Virus record (IMG/VR): IMGVR_UViG_3300031839_001436
Span: 1-59,929 of that record
Strand: one strand, 5' to 3'
Source: a virus
DNA: 59,929 bases
The position numbers and the translations under genes are program-made. Each line of letters opens with the position of its first letter. Positions within the stretch are counted from its first letter, which is position 1. Shown here piece after piece: positions 49,417-57,312 of the stretch. The notes beneath the pieces are model-generated. The model had not been told where the DNA came from, did no database searches, and worked only from the letters and a program-made list of their open reading frames with translations.

Positions 49417-49444
49417 ATTATAACCGTATTCGATTATATGTCAA
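49417..49444 (-). promoter_or_regulatory. Operator-containing promoter for tRNAs and tail block
   Basis: TTGACA, 16-base spacer TATAATCGAATACGGT, TATAAT on the minus strand, with an operator variant in the spacer. Back to back with the plus promoter at 49497. Confidence 0.88.
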
Positions 49445-49496
49445 GCAAATACGATAATAAATATCCTGTAAAAACTACTTTATTTAGTCAAAAAGC

Positions 49497-49525
49497 TTGA
49501 CAATTTATCGAATACGATTTATACT
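49497..49525 (+). promoter_or_regulatory. Operator-containing promoter for the 49557 cassette
   Basis: TTGACA (49497-49502), 17-base spacer ATTTATCGAATACGATT holding a full ATCGAATACGAT operator (49507-49518), TATACT (49520-49525). Confidence 0.9.
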
Positions 49526-49556
49526 TAGTGCATAAGGTTAAACAAAAGGACGCGAC

Positions 49557-49823
49557 GTGAACTACAATCCAAAAGCACACATCGAAAACAATCACTCAAA
49601 ACACAGTTTGTCCCACGCATATGATGGTAGTGGCAAGTATTTGGGTCACAGAAGCACATTGAATATGGTAGCAATCTGCAAACTTGAAGACATGGACGCA
49701 GAATATAGCTCCGAAACAGGTACATATATCGTTTATGGTGCGCGTGGATTGAATAACAAAGTTTATGAAAACGTGTACACGCAAAATCATGTGTGTATCG
49801 GTGTGATTGAATCAACTAAGTAA
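49557..49823 (+). CDS. Hypothetical protein (GTG start)
   Basis: 88 residues from GTG 49557 with AAAGGA upstream (NYNPKAHIENNHSKHSLSHA...). Mixed beta, His/Asn-rich N-terminus. First gene of a small plus cassette between tail blocks. Not recognised. Confidence 0.7.
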   Translation: MNYNPKAHIENNHSKHSLSHAYDGSGKYLGHRSTLNMVAICKLEDMDAEYSSETGTYIVYGARGLNNKVYENVYTQNHVCIGVIESTK

Positions 49824-49847
49824 GACTACAATAATAGAGGAAAGGTT

Positions 49848-50543
49848 ATGGCAATGGCAAAGTTGACACAATCCATGAAAGATACTTTAATCGAAATCGC
49901 AGAATACCACTCTGTTAATCCAACGCGTAAATTTAGTGCAACCCGATTTAATAAGAGTAGCCTAAAAGCAATTTGCAAACGGGGTTATATTAAATTTGAT
50001 GAGCAAGAACTGTATTTTACTGTATCTCAAAAGGGTGTGGGTTATTTAAAAGAGATATTCCCCGATTTATCTTTTGACAATTCAATAGTATCAAATATAG
50101 TAATGGCAAACATGAGCGCAATTCCTAATGATGTTGATACTATTTTTATCACATGGGCAAACACAATTGTTATTTTACCGAGTGACCATGTAGATGGTTG
50201 TGATGATTACATACGTATACGCATGTCTCACCCACAGTATCATGAAACAGGCTTGGATATTGAATCCAACTGGGAATACGTTGGTCTTGATACTTGCGAC
50301 AATAAAATTTATCGACGTAAATCGCATCCAATCAATCCAATTGATGTTGACATGAATAATATCGCCAAACTATTCGCGTTTGCTGCTATGCTAGACCATA
50401 TGAGCAGCGATGAATACGAAGGTATGAAGAAATATGTTGAATCAGTAGCGTTAAGCGAAGGTTGGATTCCATATTGGAATTGTCCGCATATCGACATGAA
50501 TAATATCGCCAAACTATTCGCAGCTATTTACGCATCAAGTTAG
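49848..50543 (+). CDS. Hypothetical protein with an internal 29-bp duplication
   Basis: 231 residues. The N-terminal ~65 residues (MKDTLIEIAEYHSVNPTRKF...GVGYLKEIF) look like a winged-helix domain. The C-terminal part contains DMNNIAKLFA twice, encoded by an exact 29-bp repeat (50349-50377 and 50493-50521), 48 codons apart. Central domain unrecognised. Confidence 0.68.
   Translation: MAMAKLTQSMKDTLIEIAEYHSVNPTRKFSATRFNKSSLKAICKRGYIKFDEQELYFTVSQKGVGYLKEIFPDLSFDNSIVSNIVMANMSAIPNDVDTIFITWANTIVILPSDHVDGCDDYIRIRMSHPQYHETGLDIESNWEYVGLDTCDNKIYRRKSHPINPIDVDMNNIAKLFAFAAMLDHMSSDEYEGMKKYVESVALSEGWIPYWNCPHIDMNNIAKLFAAIYASS
50349..50521 (+). repeat. 29-bp exact direct repeat (two copies)
   Basis: GACATGAATAATATCGCCAA... 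occurs at 50349-50377 and 50493-50521. Spacing of 144 bp keeps the frame. The second copy forms the C-terminus of the 49848 gene. Confidence 0.85.
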
Positions 50544-50551
50544 GATCAAAC

Positions 50552-50746
50552 ATGAATCACAACGAATCAGAGTTCAAAGAACATGTTATAGAACTGCATT
50601 TATATCCAAATGGTTTTACACGAATATTCAGCAGCAATGACCAAATATTAGCAGGGTACGCATTTCGTCCATCGCAAACCGAACTAGATAACCATTGGCA
50701 GCTAAGCAAATCTTATGATGGTATACAGGTTTACACGCGCAAATAG
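50552..50746 (+). CDS. Small protein of YTRK-ending pair, copy 1
   Basis: 64 residues (MNHNESEFKEHVIELHLYPN...GIQVYTRK). It resembles the next gene in length, in a DNHWQLSKSYDG versus ERYWEVSNKEGL segment, and in its YTRK end, so the two look like tandem paralogues. Both starts follow AGGATCAAAC. Function unknown. Confidence 0.7.
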   Translation: MNHNESEFKEHVIELHLYPNGFTRIFSSNDQILAGYAFRPSQTELDNHWQLSKSYDGIQVYTRK

Positions 50747-50758
50747 AAAGGATCAAAC

Positions 50759-50965
50759 ATGAATACACAAAGCATAATCCCTAGCAATATCGCACACATT
50801 GAAGTATCGACATTAACAACCACAATTTCATTGTTTAAGCAAGACGGTACATTCGCAATCGTTACCCCACACCACGAAGCCTATCAATCCACATGGGATG
50901 ATGTGGAGCGTTATTGGGAAGTGTCGAATAAAGAAGGGCTTTGTTACACTTACACGCGCAAATAG
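50759..50965 (+). CDS. Small protein of YTRK-ending pair, copy 2
   Basis: 68 residues (MNTQSIIPSNIAHIEVSTLT...CYTYTRK), probable paralogue of the 50552 gene, 12 bases downstream. Beta-rich, about one small domain. It is followed by a terminator. Confidence 0.7.
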   Translation: MNTQSIIPSNIAHIEVSTLTTTISLFKQDGTFAIVTPHHEAYQSTWDDVERYWEVSNKEGLCYTYTRK

Positions 50966-50991
50966 TACAACATTCATAGAATAGATTGTAA

Positions 50992-51014
50992 GGCGGCTTA
51001 TGTGCCGTCTTTTT
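50992..51014 (+). terminator. Intrinsic terminator
   Basis: GGCGGC-TTATGT-GCCGTC (one G-U) followed by TTTTT. It ends the 49557 cassette against the convergent tail operon. Confidence 0.75.
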
Positions 51015-51435
51015 AATTGCTAATCACGTGCCATGCAGACCCATCACAATAGACTCTAACAACATCATATTGTGTCGATAGTGTATGTGTCGTTGCACCG
51101 TCAATGGTTTCGCTAGCATTCCCATCTAACACAACATTGTTAGAGCTTCCAATATGTTTGACTGTTAAATACTTATTTGCGCTACTGGCTACGGCTGGCA
51201 AGTTAATTGTTACCCCTGCGCTACTGCTATCTGCTATTACAAGCTGCACCGCGTCACAATCCACTGTATATGGGCTATCCCCATCGTCAATCGCTACACT
51301 GACAATGCTCCAAATGCCATCAATGATATTGTTTTCTACGGCGCGATGTAATGCAGGCGTGTTTGATCCGGTTGTATTATCGGTTATGTTTGCTGCTACC
51401 GTCGCACTTAACGCGGTTTTGCTTTGTAGTGTCAT
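51013..51435 (-). CDS. Small tail/fibre-type protein
   Basis: 140 residues. The pattern AGVTINLPAVASSANKYLTVKHIGSSNNVVLDGNASETIDG...YDVVRVYCDGSAWHVIS is that of beta-helix-like fibre caps found in many phage tail proteins. Last gene of the tape measure operon. Confidence 0.75.
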   Translation of the reverse strand: MTLQSKTALSATVAANITDNTTGSNTPALHRAVENNIIDGIWSIVSVAIDDGDSPYTVDCDAVQLVIADSSSAGVTINLPAVASSANKYLTVKHIGSSNNVVLDGNASETIDGATTHTLSTQYDVVRVYCDGSAWHVISN

Positions 51436-51929
51436 TAACTGTATGCCTCACTATATGCGCTACTATATGCGTTACCCAATGCTACGCCTCTATCCCATGT
51501 CATAGTAACATTCGTCCAATCTACATTGGTTTGTTGTGTTCCGTTATCGGCTATGTTCTCAAACCATGAGAGATAGCAATTCAACGTCATGAACTTATAA
51601 CGAGGATGGTAGAAATAAATCGTTACAGGTGCAACGTACTTATTCTGCATGATGGTTGTGAACCAATAGGCTTGCATGTCCGGTGTGAATCGGGATAACG
51701 TTAGTGTGCCTGAATATTTACCGTACAATCCACCACTGCCAGACAACGACCGGACGATAGACCCATCTCGTATACCGCCGTCTACAATGGCTTCCCAATA
51801 GGGATAATTCGTATTGTCGGATTGTATCGGGAATTCAGATACAAGATAGCTACTACTTCCAAGTATGGTAGCAGGGCTTACAAACCCCGCCGCTATGCGT
51901 ATCGTGCTAGATGTATCGATGTCTGTCAT
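51435..51929 (-). CDS. Tail protein downstream of tape measure
   Basis: 164 residues, aromatic and beta-rich (MTDIDTSSTIRIAAGFVSPA...). It sits where distal tail or tail-completion proteins are encoded. The repeated SSAYSEAYS end is unusual. Family not recognised. Confidence 0.68.
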   Translation of the reverse strand: MTDIDTSSTIRIAAGFVSPATILGSSSYLVSEFPIQSDNTNYPYWEAIVDGGIRDGSIVRSLSGSGGLYGKYSGTLTLSRFTPDMQAYWFTTIMQNKYVAPVTIYFYHPRYKFMTLNCYLSWFENIADNGTQQTNVDWTNVTMTWDRGVALGNAYSSAYSEAYS

Positions 51930-51932
51930 AGT

Positions 51933-54449
51933 CTATGCCGTCTGATTCACTGCTTTGTTGATACCCTGATACAATTGACGTTCTAAGTCCGTCGCAAACT
52001 CTTGCAATGCGCGGCTTACTTCATTTCCAGTGGCAATATCCCCAACGGTTAAATTAGGCGCAAATTGCAAGTTCACAATCGGGCTGCCGCCACTACGACT
52101 GCCCGTTAAGCCATAGTCACGTAATGCGGCGGGTAAGCCACGTGATTTATTGAATGGGATAATTGCTTCGGGTTTTCCACCTTCACCAACCATAGCCAGC
52201 GTCGGTCTATCGGCTATACCGCCATCTGCGAATGCAGTTCTAACGGGTGTACGGGTCTTATTTGATGCAACCGTCTGTGATTGTATACTGCGAAATATCG
52301 ACCCATTGCGCTCATATGATTTGCTACCCAGCGCACTACTGCCGCTATAGCTGCTACGTCCGCTACTGCCACCGCTTGCGCTTGCGGATATGCGACGTGC
52401 AACGGCTTCCAATTGTCCGACGGCGCTTGTCACTTGTCGAATCGCATTTAGTTCAGCTTGTGCTTTTTGGTCAATCGCTTGTAGCTGTCGCTGTAGGGCT
52501 TGCTGATTGCGCTGGTCTGCAATCGCGTCGTCTTGCGCTCGCCGTTGCAGGTCACGTTGTCGTTCTTGCGCTCGTAATGCTTGTTCCTGTTGGAATGCGT
52601 TACGGGCTTCGTTTAGCCGTTCTTGCGTCTGTTGTCGGCTTAATGCTAGCTCTTGCTGTAGTTCTGCACGTCGCTCGTTAAACGCCTCTTGACGTAATCG
52701 ACGCTGTTCTTGATATTCTTCATTGAGTTCTTTGAATTCTTGCGACCGGGTAGACTGCTTTTCGGCTTGCTCCTGTTGAAAGGAACGCTGCGATTGAAGA
52801 AAAGCGATAACATCATTGGATTGTTCAGCGTCTCGCAAGCTGGCTAGGTGGTCGTCTAGTTGCTGTTTATCTTCGCGCTGGTACTGTTCGCTTAACTTGC
52901 GTAGGTCTTTCTGATAGGTCTTTTGCGCGTCGATTTCATCTTTATAGAAGTCCGATTCAAGACCACTGATGGAATTGCGAATATTGGCAATGTCTTTATT
53001 GCCATCCTTCACAATATTCGCTACTTCGCGGTTGTGTTCCTGTTGCGCCTGTGCAACTTCCGTGTTGTAATCCTCTAATTCACGGATATCTCGGATTTGC
53101 CTATCTTGCGTGATTTCGGATTGCTTTAGCGCAAAATCTTCGAGTGCTTTGTTCGCAGCATCTTCAAGGGATGTTAGGCGTGATAGCGTGGATTCGCGTT
53201 GCTTGTCAATCTGTTCGCGCTTTTTAGATTGCTCAATTAGCTTTTCTTTGGCTTCTTCTTCATCAGCTAATTGTTGCGTGTAGGGTATTGCTGTGTTACG
53301 AAGGAATGCAAGCTGTTCGTCGTTGGCAACTAACTGTTCATATAGTTCTGCCATCCGTTCTTTGACCGACTCGGATGAATCGCCCGACAATCGCAATGTG
53401 TTAATTTGTTCTGCGATAATGTCGTTTTGCTTTAGTAGCTCCTGATTTAATGCAACATTTTGTTCTACCGATTGCGATGTAACTTGATTCTCAAATTTAC
53501 GACGCTCCCCGATTGCGTCAACATCGGCAAGTAATGTTTTTGTTAAATCGTTTTGTTTGACCTTAGCGGATTCTAAAGCATCGTCATAATTCTTTACCGC
53601 TAGCTCATTCTCAAGTACGGTCTTTTCGAGTTCTTGAATGGTCGTGTCAAGCTGTTTGACCTCGCCACCTGTGATACCTGCGCTAATACCAGCCTGAACA
53701 ACACCTTGAAAGAATCCGGTCATTGCGCCGATTTCTTGATTGATTTGTTCACGTTGATCTTTGCGTGTTTGGAGTTCTTGCTTAGCGGCTTCTAATTGTT
53801 CTTTTGCGGATTCACGCGCTACACTAATCGATTCGCTAGTACCTGATTGAACAATTTCAAAGTATTCTTTTTGGCTGTCGATTACTACTTTTGCTAATTC
53901 TGCGCGACGTTGTGCCTCTGTAGATGCGGCTGCAAGTGCAACTGTTAAAACACCTAGCGCACCGACAAGCCCTACACCGCTTGCCCCAATGCTACTACCC
54001 AAGTTTTTAACTGATTCAACCGCACTAGGAACAGCCCCGCGTAATTGAACTGCCGCCTCTCCAAGCTCAAATAGACCTGCTGCGCCTTCTAAAACACCTA
54101 AGTCAGTACCCGTTAGCGCACCCGCGCCACCTCGAATAGCTGACAGCGCACTATCTACGTCACCTATAGACCCAACATCACGGCGTAACTCAGAATTTTG
54201 TTTTTCAAGGATTTCTAAGCGTGTTTGTTCAGCTTTGATTTGCTTATTGGTCTCATCACGATTGTCTTTTCGTGCTTTGACCTGACTCAATAAAGCCTTA
54301 CGCGCATCCTGATTAATAGAAACGATTTCGTTTCCGGCTTTGATTTGCTGCCTATTCAGTTGTTGTTGTTGTGTCGCTAGTTTCGTAAATGACGACTTAT
54401 CAATTTTCGCCACATACTCGATAAACTTTTGAATTTTGTCTGCCAACAA
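51933..54449 (-). CDS. Tape measure protein
   Basis: 838 residues from a TTG near 54449 (two adjacent TTG codons after AGGGAA). The sequence is mostly Gln/Glu/Lys/Arg coiled coil (e.g. RQQTQERLNEARNAFQQEQA), with hydrophobic stretches near residues 110-180 and 240-260. A Gly-rich C-terminus carries GMVGEGGKPEAIIPF-type motifs (FADGGIADRPTLAMVGEGGK) typical of phage tape measures. At ~0.15 nm per residue it would set a tail of roughly 125 nm, an estimate from the known rule. Confidence 0.9.
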   Translation of the reverse strand: MLADKIQKFIEYVAKIDKSSFTKLATQQQQLNRQQIKAGNEIVSINQDARKALLSQVKARKDNRDETNKQIKAEQTRLEILEKQNSELRRDVGSIGDVDSALSAIRGGAGALTGTDLGVLEGAAGLFELGEAAVQLRGAVPSAVESVKNLGSSIGASGVGLVGALGVLTVALAAASTEAQRRAELAKVVIDSQKEYFEIVQSGTSESISVARESAKEQLEAAKQELQTRKDQREQINQEIGAMTGFFQGVVQAGISAGITGGEVKQLDTTIQELEKTVLENELAVKNYDDALESAKVKQNDLTKTLLADVDAIGERRKFENQVTSQSVEQNVALNQELLKQNDIIAEQINTLRLSGDSSESVKERMAELYEQLVANDEQLAFLRNTAIPYTQQLADEEEAKEKLIEQSKKREQIDKQRESTLSRLTSLEDAANKALEDFALKQSEITQDRQIRDIRELEDYNTEVAQAQQEHNREVANIVKDGNKDIANIRNSISGLESDFYKDEIDAQKTYQKDLRKLSEQYQREDKQQLDDHLASLRDAEQSNDVIAFLQSQRSFQQEQAEKQSTRSQEFKELNEEYQEQRRLRQEAFNERRAELQQELALSRQQTQERLNEARNAFQQEQALRAQERQRDLQRRAQDDAIADQRNQQALQRQLQAIDQKAQAELNAIRQVTSAVGQLEAVARRISASASGGSSGRSSYSGSSALGSKSYERNGSIFRSIQSQTVASNKTRTPVRTAFADGGIADRPTLAMVGEGGKPEAIIPFNKSRGLPAALRDYGLTGSRSGGSPIVNLQFAPNLTVGDIATGNEVSRALQEFATDLERQLYQGINKAVNQTA

Positions 54450-54466
54450 ATTCCCTATGAACGCAA

Positions 54467-54565
54467 AAACCCCACCAGTTGGTAGGGTTTCGCGGTTTTG
54501 TTTGATTGCCTACATCACTGTAGGAACATATACATTAATTATAGCACAGTTGTTCGCTATGTCAA
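54467..54565 (-). promoter_or_regulatory. Promoter and leader hairpins of tape measure operon
   Basis: TTGACA (54560-54565), 16-base spacer, TATAAT (54538-54543) on the minus strand. The leader contains CCTACA-GTGA-TGTAGG and then AAACCCTACC-AACT-GGTGGGGTTT (54467-54490) followed by TTGCGTTCATAGGG. The last part matches the capsid operon leader. Confidence 0.82.
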
Positions 54566-54567
54566 AC

Positions 54568-54825
54568 TTAAAAGCCGTTTTGCGCTCTCAGAAATAACAC
54601 AAGTCCAATCAGTATCACAACTGCTATTAGTAGCGCAATCGTCCGGTTGTTTTTCCATGACGTTACGCTATTGGCTTTTTTCGATTCAATAAGCTGTTGT
54701 ACTTGCATATAGAGGGTCATTGCAGAATCATCACTGTGCATCATTGTTTCAAGTAGTGCTGATGCTTTGCTGTACTCTTTTTTCTGGATATACATCCGCG
54801 CTGTTTGCATTTTCTTCTTTTGCAT
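54568..54825 (-). CDS. Tail-anchored membrane protein
   Basis: Start at ATG 54825 with AGGTG upstream (MQKKKMQTARMYIQKKEYSK...), 85 residues; the longer open frame overlaps the RHH gene. A helical soluble part is followed by one membrane helix (TIALLIAVVILIGLVLFLRA) at the C-terminus. It and the RHH gene sit upstream of the tape measure promoter. Confidence 0.68.
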   Translation of the reverse strand: MQKKKMQTARMYIQKKEYSKASALLETMMHSDDSAMTLYMQVQQLIESKKANSVTSWKNNRTIALLIAVVILIGLVLFLRAQNGF

Positions 54826-54886
54826 TATAACACCTGTAACTATTTTGTTTTCAATAGCATACAGTATGAAGCGTTTACACGCAAAA

Positions 54887-55084
54887 TTAATCGTCGTTGG
54901 TGTATCGATTGCCACCGCGATCAACGTCAAAAGATAAATCAAATCCGTTTTCTAGCGCGTTCTGCATAATCAAAGAACGGATGTAGTCAGATGTTATTGT
55001 GTATCCTTGATTACGAGCTAAGCGTTTAATCGAATCACGCTCTTGTTCTGTAACATTGATAACTACTTGAACCTTTTTAGTCAT
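54887..55084 (-). CDS. Ribbon-helix-helix DNA-binding protein
   Basis: Start at ATG 55084 (MTKKVQVVINVTEQERDSIK...), 65 residues; the in-frame extension to 55204 runs over a promoter and is unlikely. KVQVVINVTEQERDSIKRLARNQGYTITSDYIRSLI is a standard RHH (Arc/CopG) fold, and the tail is acidic. An inverted repeat (GATAAA-5-TTTATC, 55107-55123) between it and the divergent 55206 gene is a good autoregulatory operator. Confidence 0.8.
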   Translation of the reverse strand: MTKKVQVVINVTEQERDSIKRLARNQGYTITSDYIRSLIMQNALENGFDLSFDVDRGGNRYTNDD

Positions 55085-55085
55085 C

Positions 55086-55123
55086 TTGACACACCTGTGC
55101 ATAACTGATAAAATACATTTATC
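55086..55123 (+). promoter_or_regulatory. Promoter with RHH-type operator
   Basis: TTGACA (55086-55091), 17 bases, TAAAAT (55109-55114). GATAAA-ATACA-TTTATC (55107-55123) covers the -10 and start site, divergent from the RHH gene. Confidence 0.78.
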
Positions 55124-55138
55124 GCAATAAAGCGAAAA

Positions 55139-55180
55139 CCCCGATAGGAGTCGGGGAATCCGTATGTGCATAAAGCACAT
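55139..55180 (+). promoter_or_regulatory. Two leader hairpins
   Basis: CCCCGA-TAGGAG-TCGGGG (55139-55156) and ATGTGC-ATAAA-GCACAT (55164-55180) lie between the promoter and the AAGGAG site of the 55206 gene. Confidence 0.7.
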
Positions 55181-55205
55181 GAATCTGTATAAGGAGTTTA
55201 TCATA

Positions 55206-55559
55206 ATGTCTTACGTAACTCAACTACCACAAGGATACAGCAAAAAAGCTTTACAATCAAGCTTATACGCTTTAAAATCTTGTAAAGATTATCTTGTCCG
55301 TGTACACCCGCAATTATCGTTTCTGTTCTCAGAATCGGATGAGGTCGAATGGAGCAAGCAACAAATCCAGTGGACTATCTCTAATGATGTAGCTGCGATT
55401 ATCCACACACCTACGAAAACAAAACTAGAGTTTTTTGATAGCGCACCCGATGAAATATGCGGTGTTCCGTCTCATAATGGGTTGCTCTTTGCAACCATGC
55501 GCCAAATGGAAACATCACGTATAACCGCAATATACTTGGTGTTGATTAGCAATCGATAG
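55206..55559 (+). CDS. Hypothetical protein
   Basis: 117 residues from ATG 55206 with AAGGAG 9 bases upstream (MSYVTQLPQGYSKKALQSSL...). Alpha/beta, unrecognised. It has a dedicated promoter, operator, leader hairpins and terminator, so it is a self-contained unit in the tail region. Confidence 0.72.
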   Translation: MSYVTQLPQGYSKKALQSSLYALKSCKDYLVRVHPQLSFLFSESDEVEWSKQQIQWTISNDVAAIIHTPTKTKLEFFDSAPDEICGVPSHNGLLFATMRQMETSRITAIYLVLISNR

Positions 55560-55576
55560 AGCTTTAGAAAAAGGTT

Positions 55577-55606
55577 CGGGTATGGGAAACCATGCCCTTT
55601 TTTTAT
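55577..55606 (+). terminator. Intrinsic terminator
   Basis: GGGTATGG-GAAA-CCATGCCC followed by TTTTTTT. It separates the 55206 gene from the HNH gene. Confidence 0.9.
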
Positions 55607-55619
55607 GATCTTACAACTA

Positions 55620-55631
55620 ATCGAAAACGAT
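55620..55631 (+). promoter_or_regulatory. ATCG-N4-CGAT site before HNH gene (stoperator-like)
   Basis: ATCGAAAACGAT lies between the terminator and the AAGGAA site of the HNH gene. No obvious promoter around it. Confidence 0.7.
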
Positions 55632-55646
55632 AAGGAATAAAGCATA

Positions 55647-56540
55647 ATGGATAATAACGATAACATGAAACGGTGTTCACGTGGCGACAATTGCATACAC
55701 CCTATGGGATGTTGGCAGCCTATGAATACAGATCACTTTCATGTATCACGTAAAGAGAAAAGCGGGTTCAAAAACGCCTGTAAAGCATGTCGTAACAATG
55801 ATTACCATAAAAACGCACCGGATACACCCAAGCGCAAAAAGCATAGGGAGTCACGGGTTCTGCGGCAAAAAGGACTAAAAAGATGCCCTAAATGCGATAC
55901 TGTAAAACCACTTGATAATGATTATTTTGCTGTAGCAAATAACCGTTCTGATGGGTTTCAGGCACTTTGTAAACAGTGTGAGTCAGATTATAGGATGTTG
56001 CCACAAGTTAAATCTCGCATACGAAAGTACAATAGACTTTATTCTAAAACAGAAAAGTACAAATTGTATCAACGTATATATCGAAATCGCCCTGATAGGA
56101 AAAGGCACAGAAGGGAGTACCATTGCAAACGTGCCCGTAATTTACATGTGAAAAATGTAAAACGACGGGCTTTAGCAAAATATCGTGCAAGGAAAAACAA
56201 TCTTCCAGACACATTTACCAAAGAGCAAGAACAGGACATGTTTAACTACTTTGGGGATACATGCCCCGCTTGTGGCGTTAAGTACGATATGTTTATAGTC
56301 CCTGAATTAGACCATTGGATACCGCTTAACAATAAGAGGTGTCCGGGTACAGTAGTCGAAAACATGGTTCCGTTATGCGGGAATCAGCATGGGTTAACGG
56401 GGCATTTGGGATGCAATCAATCCAAATCAGATTTAGATGCATATACATGGTTGGTACGGCGTTTTGGTAAAGACCATGCAAACAAAGTGATTAACAGAAT
56501 CAATGATTACTTTAGATGGGTATCTAACCAGAATCACTAA
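55647..56540 (+). CDS. HNH-type endonuclease with zinc fingers
   Basis: 297 residues. The N-terminal half has two CxxC-rich fingers (CKACRNND ~46, CPKCDTVKP ~77, CKQCESDYR ~107) and a long basic stretch (KKHRESRV, RKRHRREYHCKRARN). The C-terminal part (~220-275) carries CPACG...ELDHWIPL..., MVPLCGNQHG, a DH-N-type HNH core with its zinc knuckle. Free-standing HNH genes of this kind are homing-type or DNA-nicking enzymes. It converges on the G/GT gene and overlaps it by 4 bases. Confidence 0.82.
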   Translation: MDNNDNMKRCSRGDNCIHPMGCWQPMNTDHFHVSRKEKSGFKNACKACRNNDYHKNAPDTPKRKKHRESRVLRQKGLKRCPKCDTVKPLDNDYFAVANNRSDGFQALCKQCESDYRMLPQVKSRIRKYNRLYSKTEKYKLYQRIYRNRPDRKRHRREYHCKRARNLHVKNVKRRALAKYRARKNNLPDTFTKEQEQDMFNYFGDTCPACGVKYDMFIVPELDHWIPLNNKRCPGTVVENMVPLCGNQHGLTGHLGCNQSKSDLDAYTWLVRRFGKDHANKVINRINDYFRWVSNQNH

Positions 56541-56842
56541 TCAAGCCCACCCATTTTTTCGATTTGAAAGCTTATAAGTGTCCCTATGTCACGAATGAAT
56601 TTATCCCATCTAGGGTCACGCATAAGCATTTCTTCCTCTGTAGCGGGTAATGGGGAGTTTGATATATACCAATTCAAGTAAGTCTCAATTCCCATATCAA
56701 TATTCCGCTTGTCAAGCCCCCAATTATCAGGCTCTTTTGTTGTAACAGTTGGAATACCTTTACGGTAGTTGATGATTGCTCGTGCAGCCTGTTTTATTTT
56801 TGGTCTAACGCTGGCTCTGTAATCCCGTCGTTTTTTTTAACA
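56537..56842 (-). CDS. Tail assembly chaperone GT extension (-1 frameshift)
   Basis: This frame has no start of its own. A -1 shift on the A8 run at 56831-56838 leads from VDVKK into RRDYRASVRPKIKQAARAII and an open frame of ~100 residues ending in KMGGLD at 56537. It contains PDNWGLDKRNIDMGIETYLN and is helical and charged, like gpT-type extensions. The fusion of ~240 residues would be made at low level and bind the tape measure during tail assembly. Confidence 0.82.
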
Positions 56843-57261
56843 TCTACGTCGTTTAATATTTCATCTGAGAGATTATCGGGATCACCTAATATGGGGTCAT
56901 TTAGTGTGGGGTCGCTTCTTTCATATCGATTCAAAGCATCATTCCACGCATCATTAATATCTTTCCCGCAATTGGATAGATAAGCAACTACCAAATGGTC
57001 ATAATCTGTTCGCCCTTGTGCATATTCCCAGAACTTTATCCAGTCCTTTGCTGATTCGCTTGGGGTATCAGTGCATAATTCTATCTTTTCAGTACGTGCC
57101 ATAAACACACACCAATTAGTAGAAAATACCATTTGATATTCATTGTCAAATTCGCTAGGCTTCACAGTGTCTAGTAATGTTGATTCTGTGATTAAAACCA
57201 TCATAGTTGTTTTTTTGAATGTGATTGCAACTTGGTCACCAAGTGTTTTAATTGGGTTCAT
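56794..57261 (-). CDS. Tail assembly chaperone (gpG-like)
   Basis: 155 residues (MNPIKTLGDQVAITFKKTTM...). It lies between the major tail protein and (past an inserted cassette) the tape measure, exactly where lambda G is encoded. The acidic C-terminus continues past the slippery A8 for 14 codons to a stop at 56794. The domain itself is not conserved enough to recognise, so the call rests on position plus the frameshift. Confidence 0.82.
   Translation of the reverse strand: MNPIKTLGDQVAITFKKTTMMVLITESTLLDTVKPSEFDNEYQMVFSTNWCVFMARTEKIELCTDTPSESAKDWIKFWEYAQGRTDYDHLVVAYLSNCGKDINDAWNDALNRYERSDPTLNDPILGDPDNLSDEILNDVDVKKNDGITEPALDQK
56831..56838 (-). promoter_or_regulatory. Slippery A8 site for -1 frameshifting
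   Basis: GTT-AAA-AAA-AAC in the zero frame gives A-AAA-AAC type slippage. The -1 frame is open for ~100 codons beyond it and the zero frame stops after 14 codons. Confidence 0.82.
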
Positions 57262-57312
57262 ATATCCTCTTATGTAATAGGTAGGGCGGCTTAACCGCCC
57301 TCGCCATCGCCA

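Noticed and set aside
52247-52681. 144-codon plus-strand frame in the tape measure
   Set aside because: Antisense shadow of a Gln/Arg-rich coiled coil; Cys/His-rich composition typical of such shadows.
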